Shown one piece after another: positions 1-6,572 of a DNA stretch of 11,024 bases. The notes beneath the pieces are model-generated. The model was not told the DNA's origin, did no database searches, and saw only the letters and a program-made list of their open reading frames with translations. Numbering within the stretch: the first letter of the stretch is position 1; each line of letters opens with the position of its first letter. The DNA is from a bacterium HR36. Its GTDB lineage: Bacteria > Planctomycetota > Planctomycetia > Gemmatales > HRBIN36. A program made the position numbers and the translations under genes. The stretch is taken from contig BEIM01000073.1 of NCBI GenBank assembly GCA_002898995.1, forward strand, positions 1 to 11,024, given 5' to 3'.

Positions 1-542
1 AGGTCGCGAATAAGCAAGGTAGCGATAGCTCCGTCGGGATCGTGGAAGAGCAACTGGCGGAGTTGGTGCGGTTGCTGAACGACACGGAATAAGTCAGCGT
101 AAGGATGGTCGTCGGACCAAAGACCGGGAGCATCTGCCAGCCAGAGGCGATGAACGCGTTCGGGCCAACGCACAGCAAACTCCGCAGCGAGCCATCCTCC
201 CAAACTGACGCCTCCGAGGCACAACCTGTCCAGATTCAGTTGGTCGAAGAGTTCGGCGTAATGCAAAGCGAGATCGTCAATGGTATCAATTAGCTCGAGC
301 CCCGTGCTGTCGGCAAAGCCGGGGTGGGCTGGGGCGAAAACGTGAAAATCCTTGGCCCAGAGGTTGAGGAAAGGCAGCCAAGTGGTTTCGCCCAGAGCGC
401 TATGCAGGTAAATCAGAGGTGGCCCCTCGCCACCGTGCCAGAGCTGGATACGCCGACCAGGAAGTTCGACGAAAGTTTTCTCGCCGCGTCGTGCCAGCAG
501 ATACCGTGCGCCGTAGGCCAGTTGCTTGAGTTTGTTGAACAT
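1..542 (-). CDS. Alpha/beta hydrolase, partial (3' end outside window)
   Basis: This gene starts at the ATG complementary to 540-542 and is still open at base 1. It gives 180 visible codons and lacks its C-terminus. The translation has the alpha/beta-hydrolase layout: a first strand and oxyanion region (LIYLHSALGE, residues 43-52), an HPGF segment (73-76), and a nucleophile elbow G-V-S-L-G at 111-115, with Ser113 the likely nucleophile. The acid and histidine of the triad would lie beyond the edge. There is no signal peptide, so it is probably cytosolic. A good ribosome binding site (AGGAAGAG) sits about 5 bases before the ATG. It lies 42 bases downstream of the PqaA-family gene on the same strand and is probably co-transcribed with it. 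Substrate is not predictable; esterase, lactonase or haloalkane-type hydrolase are all possible. The fold is clear, the specific function is not. Confidence 0.88.
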   Translation of the reverse strand, partial: MFNKLKQLAYGARYLLARRGEKTFVELPGRRIQLWHGGEGPPLIYLHSALGETTWLPFLNLWAKDFHVFAPAHPGFADSTGLELIDTIDDLALHYAELFDQLNLDRLCLGGVSLGGWLAAEFAVRWPERVHRLWLADAPGLWSDDHPYADLFRVVQQPHQLRQLLFHDPDGAIATLLIRD

Positions 543-584
543 CACACTCTTCCTGCTAATCAACTTCTCCCAGCTGGCTATGGC

Positions 585-1928
585 TTAGCGTTTAGTCGGG
601 GTGCCGATGATTTGCATCTGTGTGGAAAGCCAATAGGTCTGGCCGTTTTCCTGAAATTCCAATTCGCCAAAGAAGGCCCGGCATCCTTTTTCGGGGATGG
701 AAACGGAGGCGACAAAATGGCGGGGTGTTTTCTCGGCCAGTTCCTGAACTTTCCAAAGGGCGTTGCGGAAATCGCGTGTGGGAGCTTCGGCGACCCATAA
801 CCGAGCCACGACCACCCGCGCCGTGGCATGGGTGCCTGGTTGCCAGCTGATGCTCAGGGAAGCGGTGGCGGCATCCGAGCTGTGCTGCCAAGATAGACGG
901 GGCATTGGCTGGTCGTTAACGTAGTGGCGTAGGAAAGCACCGAGGGTGAATAGCGGCCGGCGAAATTGGGCGGTCGGCTCGGCCTGACGATCCCGTAAGT
1001 CGTGGCCAGCGTTCGGCACATAAAGCACCCACTTGTCGCCCGGCAAACTATCCCAGTATAAGTTCAGGGCGTCGCTCGACCAATACGGGTCGTTGCTGCC
1101 GAGGATCAGGAGCTTGGGCACGGTCAGGCGTTGCCGATAGACATAGGGATCCACCATGCTCCAGAGCCGCTTCGCCCGCTCGGTTTGTGGCATAGGTATC
1201 AGCCCGGCGTCAATATAATCGCGGAGCATCTGGCTATAACCGCCGAGGCTTTTGAGTTGCCAGGTGAGTTGTTCCGGCATGTTCAGCACGTCAATGACCA
1301 TCGGGGCGATTGCCTTGACGCGGCGATCGCCCAGGCTAGCCGTCAACCAGGTCGTCCAGCCGCGCTTCGAGGCCCCGGCGATGACAAACTGACGCAGCTC
1401 AGTTTTCCACTCCTGGCGCGCGAATTCCTGCAAAGCGTCCATAGCGCGGACGACACTCTTGACCATGGGAAACAGGAGCGGCCAATTCTCGTCGCCGCTT
1501 TGCAAGTAGCGCACGAAGGTCTCGGCGATCAGCGCATCCTCACGCTTGCCGTCGAGCAAGGGTTGATTAGGGATGTCGTGCACAAAGGCCACTGGGGTCT
1601 GTCCCAGCCGCGACAACTCCAGACCAAGTAAGGCACTGCCGGGGTTGGGTTTCCCGCCAGTTACCCAGATAAGCATGGTCGGCTGTGGTCGAACCTGTGG
1701 GGCCTGATACACCGCCACCGTATGTTCCCACACAATGTTCTGCCACTTTTGCGAGGTAAGATGTAAAGTATAAACCGTGCCCGCCTCATTGGTGACGTGA
1801 TTGACCGCCTTCCAGCGAAAGGTGGGGTCGGGAGCCTGGACATAACCCGACAGATCTGCCGAAGCTGGTAGAGCATACCAGCTCATCATCCCAATGCAGG
1901 AAATGGCCAAAAGCCAAAGGTGGCGCAT
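585..1928 (-). CDS. PhoPQ-activated pathogenicity-related (PqaA-family) exported protein
   Basis: The product has 447 residues. A signal peptide is evident (hydrophobic residues 4-20, with likely cleavage after the PASA motif at 21-24). It is followed at once by the family hallmark YVQAPDPTFRWK (29-40). The body is an alpha/beta-hydrolase-like fold: G-A-S-K-R-G at 185-190 gives a candidate nucleophile Ser187, the GSNDPYW segment supplies Asp280, and NAGHD supplies His309. The C-terminal 110 residues look like a beta-rich domain. The family is named after a PhoPQ-controlled Salmonella gene, and its biochemical activity is not established. The ATG is preceded by AAGGAG about 7 bases upstream, which supports this start. 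It sits between a GNAT gene (97 bases upstream) and another alpha/beta hydrolase (42 bases downstream). It probably acts in the periplasm or at the cell surface; an esterase or peptidase role is inference. Confidence 0.9.
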   Translation of the reverse strand: MRHLWLLAISCIGMMSWYALPASADLSGYVQAPDPTFRWKAVNHVTNEAGTVYTLHLTSQKWQNIVWEHTVAVYQAPQVRPQPTMLIWVTGGKPNPGSALLGLELSRLGQTPVAFVHDIPNQPLLDGKREDALIAETFVRYLQSGDENWPLLFPMVKSVVRAMDALQEFARQEWKTELRQFVIAGASKRGWTTWLTASLGDRRVKAIAPMVIDVLNMPEQLTWQLKSLGGYSQMLRDYIDAGLIPMPQTERAKRLWSMVDPYVYRQRLTVPKLLILGSNDPYWSSDALNLYWDSLPGDKWVLYVPNAGHDLRDRQAEPTAQFRRPLFTLGAFLRHYVNDQPMPRLSWQHSSDAATASLSISWQPGTHATARVVVARLWVAEAPTRDFRNALWKVQELAEKTPRHFVASVSIPEKGCRAFFGELEFQENGQTYWLSTQMQIIGTPTKR

Positions 1929-1987
1929 GCGCGGACTCCTTAGAAGAAGTGGCAGGTTCTGCCTGTTTTAGCGTAGGAAACTCTCAC

Positions 1988-2017
1988 CGTAATGGTTACC
2001 CGGCGAAGGCGTAATGG
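1988..2017. repeat. Direct repeat CGTAATGG, two copies 22 bases apart
   Basis: The octamer CGTAATGG occurs at 1988-1995 and 2010-2017, a start-to-start distance of 22 bases or about two helical turns. It lies in the gap between the GNAT stop and the PqaA-family start, about 60-90 bases upstream of that start. Such phased direct repeats can be activator or regulator sites, but with only two short copies chance is possible. Confidence 0.3.
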
Positions 2018-2025
2018 GGTTTCGC

Positions 2026-2475
2026 CTAACTGGAGAGCACTTTCTCGAAAATAATGAGATTGTCGCCGCGATCGGGATCCCAGCGGAGGCCCACAATATC
2101 GTATTCTTTAGCGATGGCCAGATGGAGCATGGCCCGGTGCTGATTATGGCATTCCATGCGAACCGACTCGTAGCCCTGTTGGCGCGCAAACTCGTGCACC
2201 GCCTCCATCAATCGCGAGCCTATGCCTAAGCCCCGATACTCCGGCAGCACCCCGTAAAACCAGGAGAAAAAGACGGTAGGCTTCAGCTCGAAGCCGAGGA
2301 AAAATCCGACGGGTTCGCGGCGGACACGAGCCACCAGCCGCAGCACGTTCCAGCGACCGCGAAACCGCCGCTCAAACGAACTGAGGTCGCGCGGCGGACG
2401 AAAAATGCGATTGTACAATTCAACAATGATGGGCATCTCTTGCGGACTGACAATGTCAATCTCAGCGTGGGTCAT
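2026..2475 (-). CDS. GNAT family N-acetyltransferase
   Basis: The protein has 149 residues and fits a single GNAT domain. The acetyl-CoA pyrophosphate-binding motif A is plain: VLPEYRGLGIGSRLME, with the RGLGIG loop at residues 81-86. It is followed by a motif-B-like segment (NQHRAMLHLAIAKEYDIVG, 111-129). The acceptor is unknown; it could be a small molecule, an antibiotic or a protein. I chose the ATG at 2473-2475 over the in-frame ATG at 2524-2526 for three reasons: AGGGGG lies about 7 bases upstream, the extra 17 residues are low-complexity and not part of the fold, and the predicted promoter would start transcription near 2525, at or after the upstream ATG. It is divergent from the PP-loop ATPase gene and is first in the leftward gene run. 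Confidence 0.87.
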   Translation of the reverse strand: MTHAEIDIVSPQEMPIIVELYNRIFRPPRDLSSFERRFRGRWNVLRLVARVRREPVGFFLGFELKPTVFFSWFYGVLPEYRGLGIGSRLMEAVHEFARQQGYESVRMECHNQHRAMLHLAIAKEYDIVGLRWDPDRGDNLIIFEKVLSS

Positions 2476-2531
2476 GGTCGGCCCCCTATAGCTGGCCGCC
2501 CACCCAGATCCGGATGCGCTGGCCATTGGTG

Positions 2532-2560
2532 ATAATACACCCGCTGCGGGTTTTGGACAA
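2532..2560 (-). promoter_or_regulatory. Sigma70-like promoter for the GNAT gene
   Basis: On the minus strand, TTGTCC (2555-2560) and TATTAT (2532-2537) are separated by exactly 17 bases. The -10 matches the consensus at five of six positions and the -35 at four of six. The predicted start point is near 2525, giving a leader of about 50 bases before the GNAT ATG. It may also drive the PqaA-family gene and the hydrolase downstream. This is a motif match only. Confidence 0.45.
2539..2551. promoter_or_regulatory. Palindrome in the promoter spacer (operator candidate)
   Basis: ACCCGC-T-GCGGGT is a perfect inverted repeat with six-base arms, lying wholly inside the 17-base spacer of the predicted GNAT promoter. 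A protein bound here would block RNA polymerase, so it is a candidate repressor site. In the plus direction it is followed by TTTT and resembles a very short terminator, but no plus-strand gene ends upstream. Confidence 0.35.
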
Positions 2561-2665
2561 TTGATGGATAGCTTGGCAGCGCCGCCGCTACCCTACCTGG
2601 CTTGCCGCTTCCGCAACATGCCCAACCGCAGACACAGGTCTGCCTCCACAGTGAAAGCTGCTACT

Positions 2666-3331
2666 ATGAAACAACAGGTGCTCGTCGGCTGGAGTGGTGG
2701 CAAGGATAGTTGTCTGGCCTTGCAAGAATTGCTGCGACAACCGGACTGGGAAGTGGTTGCTCTAGTAAGCACCATTACCGAGGGTTACGAACGGCTGAGC
2801 ATGCATGGGGTGCGCGTGGAATTGATCCGGCAGCAGGCGGCTAGCCTGGGCATTCCCCTGGTCGAAGCCCGCATCCCGCCTAACGCCAGCAACCTGGTCT
2901 ACGAAGCCGCTCTAGAACAAGCGGTTCAGCCTTTCCTGATGCAAGGCGTAAGGCTCATGGCCTTCGGCGACCTGTTTCTAACAGATATTCGCCGGTACCG
3001 TGAAACCGTGTTGGCCAGGTGGAGCATGGCGGCGATCTTTCCCATCTGGGGACGTAACACTACCGAGCTGGCACGGGAATTTGTGGATAGGGGTTTTCGG
3101 GCCATCGTGGTGTGCGTTGACCCACGGCAGATTTCCTCTGAATTGTGTGGCCGGGATTACGATTCCCAGTTTCTCGCAAACTTGCCCCCGACAGCTGACC
3201 CATGCGGTGAGAACGGCGAATTCCATACGTTCGTATACGATGGCCCGATTTTCCATAAAGCCGTGGCGGCACAACGCGGCGCCATAGTGCACCGCGATGG
3301 TTTCTGCTTTTGCGATCTCGTCCCGCGTTAG
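2666..3331 (+). CDS. PP-loop ATPase of the diphthine-ammonia ligase (Dph6/MJ0570) family
   Basis: The product has 221 residues. It opens with a strand and the PP-loop SGGKDS (residues 10-15) that binds ATP pyrophosphate. GDLFLTD (101-107) and PIWGR (126-130) follow, then the family signature CGENGEFHTFVYDGP (180-194). The length fits a stand-alone ATP_bind_4 domain. In eukaryotes and archaea this family amidates diphthine on elongation factor 2. Bacteria lack that modification, so the bacterial role is unknown; it is probably ATP-dependent adenylation and amidation of some carboxylate. I chose the ATG at 2666 because it directly precedes the conserved first strand. In-frame TTG, ATG and GTG codons exist from 2561 on, but the upstream extension looks non-conserved, and no clear ribosome binding site settles the choice. 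It is divergent from the GNAT gene and 123 bases upstream of the DUF1549/1553 gene. Confidence 0.87.
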   Translation: MKQQVLVGWSGGKDSCLALQELLRQPDWEVVALVSTITEGYERLSMHGVRVELIRQQAASLGIPLVEARIPPNASNLVYEAALEQAVQPFLMQGVRLMAFGDLFLTDIRRYRETVLARWSMAAIFPIWGRNTTELAREFVDRGFRAIVVCVDPRQISSELCGRDYDSQFLANLPPTADPCGENGEFHTFVYDGPIFHKAVAAQRGAIVHRDGFCFCDLVPR

Positions 3332-3454
3332 TCCGCAGATGATGCTAGCCGCTGCTTTTGTGGATGGCTATCATAATGGCAGGTTAATTTCCGGGGAATC
3401 AATCGTCAATCATTTCGAAGTCTGAGGGCGTCGCACGAAACCAGGAGTGCAGCC

Positions 3455-5140
3455 ATGCGACCGGCGGTTGGTGTGCTTGCAGGTCTAGCGATCTGGTGTC
3501 TGGCATATCCGTTTGGGCTGTGGGTACCCGCGGAAGAGTCCCCCGCGAATCGAGAAAGTCGCGCCCGCACCTCGGCACAACCTGCCCACACGCAATGTTG
3601 TTGTCAATCACCCGCGGAGTTAGCAGCGGTGATTGATGCGCTAGTGGCGCAGAAATGGAAGGAGGAGGAAGTCCAGCCCGCGGCTTTGGCCGAGGATGCG
3701 GAGTTTCTCCGCCGCGTGTATCTCGACCTGGTTGGGCGGATTCCGTCGGTGGCAGAAGCTCGCGCCTTCCTCGATCATCGCGCCGCGAACAAAAGGGCCG
3801 AGTTGGTGCGGCAACTTCTGCAGAGCCATGCATTCCTCAATCACTGGAGTGCGATCCTGGCTGAGACGTGGCTGTCAGGGAGTGACAATGCGTTTCTCCT
3901 CGGCAGCTGGCGCGCGATGGTGCAAAGCTGGCTGCGCGACCATCTCCGCCGCGGCTCCGGCTACGACAAAATCGTGCGGGAGTTGCTGACGGCACATACA
4001 ACGCAGCAACCAGTGGCAGCCCAGCCAGCGGCGCTATTGCAGGTGCAGGCTACGCCCACCGCTTTTTACCAGGCCTACGGATTCAATCCCCGCAATTTAG
4101 CCGCTAGCGTCAGCCGACAATTCCTCGGCATCCAACTCGATTGTGCGGAATGCCATAACCATCCCTTTGCGCGCTGGAAGCGGCAGCAGTTTTGGGAACT
4201 GGCGGCATTCTTTTCCGGGTTCGAGCGGCGCGTTAATGGGCGGGTGTTTTATTCCGCCGCGGAGAATCCTCAGCAACGATCCCTGGTCATTCCCGACACG
4301 AATGTTACTGCGACCGCCCGTTTCCTAGACGGCACGGAACCGGATTGGAACACCGCTGAGTTTACCCGCGCCGCTCTGGCTGACTGGCTGGTTTCACCAA
4401 AAAATCCTTATTTTGCGAAAGCCGCGGCCAATCGTGTGTGGTACCAGCTGATGGGTTATGGTATAGTGGACCCGCCAGACGACATGCATGAGGAGAATCC
4501 GCCGAGCCATCCTGAGTTACTGGAGACACTGGCCCACAGCTTTGCCGGAGCGGATTTCGACCTGCGGTTTCTGCTGGAAGCGATCTGCTTATCGCGGCCT
4601 TATCAACTCAGTAGCGAGCGTAGTAGTAGTGGCAGTGAGGCACAGCCTCGGCTTTTTGCACGCCGCGTGGTTCGCCGACTGACCGCCGCTCAGCTCTGGG
4701 ACAGCTTGGTCGAAGCCGCGTACTGGCATCCCAGCGAATCGCGGGTCGGCGCCGCTCCTAACCCATTGATGCAGCGTTCGCCCAATCCTCTGACGCAGCG
4801 CCGCGCGGCGTTTCTCGAGAAATTCCGCGACTCCGCTTCTCGGCCAGTGGAAGCGGAGACTTCGGTACTACAAGTGCTGGCTCTGATGCATGGAGAAGCA
4901 GCAGGCAGTGCCGTGCGTCTGGAAACCAGCCCGATGTTGCAGATGGTGACCAGCTATCCCATGTGGAACGAGGAGCAACGACTGGAAGTGCTGTTTCTGG
5001 CGGCGCTAGCGCGGCGCCCCCAGCCCCACGAGCAGCAGCGCTTCCTGCGCCACATCGAACAAAGTGCCAACAAAACTTCTGCCTGGGCCGATGTCTTTTG
5101 GGTGCTCTTGAACAGTCCCGAATTCATTTCCAATCACTGA
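3455..5140 (+). CDS. DUF1549/DUF1553 (PSCyt2/PSD1) exported planctomycete protein
   Basis: The product has 561 residues. Residues 1-26 form a likely signal peptide or membrane anchor. The DUF1549 (PSCyt2) domain runs from about 53 to 255, with the typical FLRRVYLDLVGRIPS (84-98) and C-A-E-C-H at 230-234, followed by NHPF. This CxxCH motif resembles a haem c site and underlies the planctomycete cytochrome name, though haem binding is unproven. DUF1553 (PSD1) follows from about 304, with ANRVWYQLMGYGIVDPPDD (325-343), and runs to a C-terminal VFWVLLNSPEFISNH. A Cys triplet (48-50) follows the signal region. The ATG is preceded by AGGAG eight bases upstream. The 123-base leader region contains only a weak -10-like TATCATAAT (3369-3377). 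It is the first gene of a tight unit with the DUF1501 gene, 16 bases downstream. Family assignment is firm; the biochemical role is unknown. Confidence 0.93.
   Translation: MRPAVGVLAGLAIWCLAYPFGLWVPAEESPANRESRARTSAQPAHTQCCCQSPAELAAVIDALVAQKWKEEEVQPAALAEDAEFLRRVYLDLVGRIPSVAEARAFLDHRAANKRAELVRQLLQSHAFLNHWSAILAETWLSGSDNAFLLGSWRAMVQSWLRDHLRRGSGYDKIVRELLTAHTTQQPVAAQPAALLQVQATPTAFYQAYGFNPRNLAASVSRQFLGIQLDCAECHNHPFARWKRQQFWELAAFFSGFERRVNGRVFYSAAENPQQRSLVIPDTNVTATARFLDGTEPDWNTAEFTRAALADWLVSPKNPYFAKAAANRVWYQLMGYGIVDPPDDMHEENPPSHPELLETLAHSFAGADFDLRFLLEAICLSRPYQLSSERSSSGSEAQPRLFARRVVRRLTAAQLWDSLVEAAYWHPSESRVGAAPNPLMQRSPNPLTQRRAAFLEKFRDSASRPVEAETSVLQVLALMHGEAAGSAVRLETSPMLQMVTSYPMWNEEQRLEVLFLAALARRPQPHEQQRFLRHIEQSANKTSAWADVFWVLLNSPEFISNH
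4757..4801 (+). repeat. Tandem heptapeptide repeat PNPLxQR within the DUF1553 region
   Basis: Residues 435-441 (PNPLMQR) and 443-449 (PNPLTQR) form a two-copy tandem repeat with an eight-residue period. The two DNA copies differ mostly at synonymous positions, so the repeat is more conserved as protein than as DNA. It sits in the C-terminal half, between the motif-bearing blocks. Confidence 0.5.
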
Positions 5141-5156
5141 TCCAAGGAGCCTGGCC

Positions 5157-6572
5157 ATGTCGCCAACAGACGGGGATCGGTGGGCAAGCAAAAGGTGCGG
5201 CAGCAGTGCTGGGGGAAGTAAAAGCGCTGCGTGGCGGCTGACCCGGCGCGAATGGCTGCAGCTCAGCAATGCCGGCGTGGTTGGGGTGAGCGTCTCGGGC
5301 TGGTTTGGTGCGCTGGCTGAGGCTTTGAGCCGTGCCCAGGACCGGAAAAAGGCTTGCATTCTGCTCTGGATGGCTGGTGGGCCGAGCCAGATTGATACAT
5401 TTGATCCTAAGCCCGATCATCCCAACGGCGGGCAATTTAAGCCGCTGGCGACGGCAGTACCCGGCATTTCCATCAGCGAAACCCTGCCGCAGCTGGCGAA
5501 GCAGATGCGCGAGCTGGTGCTCATTCGCTCGATGCAGACGCGCGAAGCTGACCACAGCCGCGGCATGTTTCTCATGCACACCGGCCGACTTCCCAGTTGC
5601 CCAGTGCACTATCCCTCGCTGGGCGCATTCCTTACCAAGGAGCTGGGCGAAACGCCCAATGACCTGCCGAGCTACGTCGCCATCGCGCCGTTACGGGGCC
5701 TAAGTCCCACCGCACTGGGTGCGGGTTTCCTCGGCCCCCGCTTTGCTCCGCTGATTCTCGGTGAAAATGGCGGTTTCGTTCGCCCCCAGCAGGGTCAGGA
5801 GAACTACGAGCAAGCCCTGAAGCTGCCCGATTTGGAACCCGGCGGCTTAGCAGCGGAGCAGATAGAAGCCCGATTGCGCTTGCTGTCCGAACAGAGTGAA
5901 GATTTCGTCCGTACTCACCCCGACCCCGTTGTCCTGCAACAGCAGGAGGCCTACCTGCGCGCAGTGCGACTCATGCGAACGAAAGCCAGTGGTGCGTTCA
6001 ACCTCGAGGAAGAAAAGCCCGAACTGCGCGACGCCTATGGCCGCAATCTTTTCGGTCAGGGTTGTCTGTTGGCGCGGCGATTAATCGAGCGCGGGGTGTC
6101 GTTCGTGGAGGTAACGCTTAGCCAGGCTCCCAGGGTGAACGCGGGGCTAGGATGGGATACCCACGTCAATAATTTTCCACAGGTGCGCTCGCTCTGCCAG
6201 GTGCTGGATGCGGCTTGGAGCACGTTGCTGCAGGATTTGCGAAGCCGCGGATTATTAGAGCACACGCTGATCATCTGGATGGGCGAATTCGGGCGCACGC
6301 CGCGTATCAATACCAACTCCGGCCGCGATCACTGGGCCAATGGCTGGACGGCTGTTTTGGCGGGTGGCGGTATCCGCGGTGGGCAAGTGATCGGCAAGAC
6401 GAGCCGCGACGGCATGACTATCGAGGACCGGCCGGTTACCGCAGCCGATTTCTTGGCCACCGTCTGCCTGGCGCTCGGTGTCGATCCTACAAGACAAAAC
6501 CTGTCCAATATTGGCCGACCTATTCCGCTTGTCGAACGCCATGCCCAACCATTGCGGGAGGTGTTGCCGTGA
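5157..6572 (+). CDS. DUF1501 protein with Tat signal (alkaline phosphatase/sulfatase-like fold)
   Basis: The product has 471 residues. The N-terminus carries a twin-arginine signal: LTRREWLQLS (28-37, Arg30-Arg31), followed by a hydrophobic stretch to about 54. This predicts export in folded form by the Tat pathway. Family motifs follow in order: GGPSQIDTFDPKP (74-86), a DHSRGMFLMHTG block (132-143), GWDTHVNNF (332-340), GEFGRTPR (376-383) and GRDHW (389-393). The Asp and His residues in these blocks fit the metal-binding core of the alkaline phosphatase superfamily to which DUF1501 is related. Actual activity and substrate are unknown. AAGGAG lies seven bases before the ATG. The gene starts 16 bases after the DUF1549/1553 stop, and its own TGA overlaps the next ATG by one base, so translational coupling is likely. 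Length is normal for the family and the frame is intact. Confidence 0.94.
   Translation: MSPTDGDRWASKRCGSSAGGSKSAAWRLTRREWLQLSNAGVVGVSVSGWFGALAEALSRAQDRKKACILLWMAGGPSQIDTFDPKPDHPNGGQFKPLATAVPGISISETLPQLAKQMRELVLIRSMQTREADHSRGMFLMHTGRLPSCPVHYPSLGAFLTKELGETPNDLPSYVAIAPLRGLSPTALGAGFLGPRFAPLILGENGGFVRPQQGQENYEQALKLPDLEPGGLAAEQIEARLRLLSEQSEDFVRTHPDPVVLQQQEAYLRAVRLMRTKASGAFNLEEEKPELRDAYGRNLFGQGCLLARRLIERGVSFVEVTLSQAPRVNAGLGWDTHVNNFPQVRSLCQVLDAAWSTLLQDLRSRGLLEHTLIIWMGEFGRTPRINTNSGRDHWANGWTAVLAGGGIRGGQVIGKTSRDGMTIEDRPVTAADFLATVCLALGVDPTRQNLSNIGRPIPLVERHAQPLREVLP

Noticed and set aside
1131..1631. 166-codon plus-strand open frame
   Set aside because: It is antisense to the conserved nucleophile-bearing core of the PqaA-family gene and shows no domain signature.
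1951..1963. Hairpin GGCAG-GTT-CTGCC with TGTTTT after it, as a plus-strand terminator
   Set aside because: No plus-strand gene ends upstream of it, the stem is only five pairs, and on the minus strand it is not followed by a T-run.
2476..2526. 17-residue N-terminal extension of the GNAT protein
   Set aside because: The internal ATG at 2475 has a ribosome binding site, and the predicted transcription start is at about the position of the upstream ATG.
3335..3359. Possible terminator after the PP-loop ATPase gene (GCAG ... CTGC then TTTT)
   Set aside because: The four-base stem with a long loop is too weak to support an intrinsic terminator.
4619..4630. Short trinucleotide run (TAG-type repeats) in the DUF1549/1553 gene
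   Set aside because: It encodes a serine-rich linker and is only a few units long, with no sign of phase variation.
6215..6571. 119-codon N-terminal extension of the EF-hand frame
   Set aside because: It overlaps conserved DUF1501 coding in another frame. The ATG at 6572 has a ribosome binding site and begins a signal sequence.
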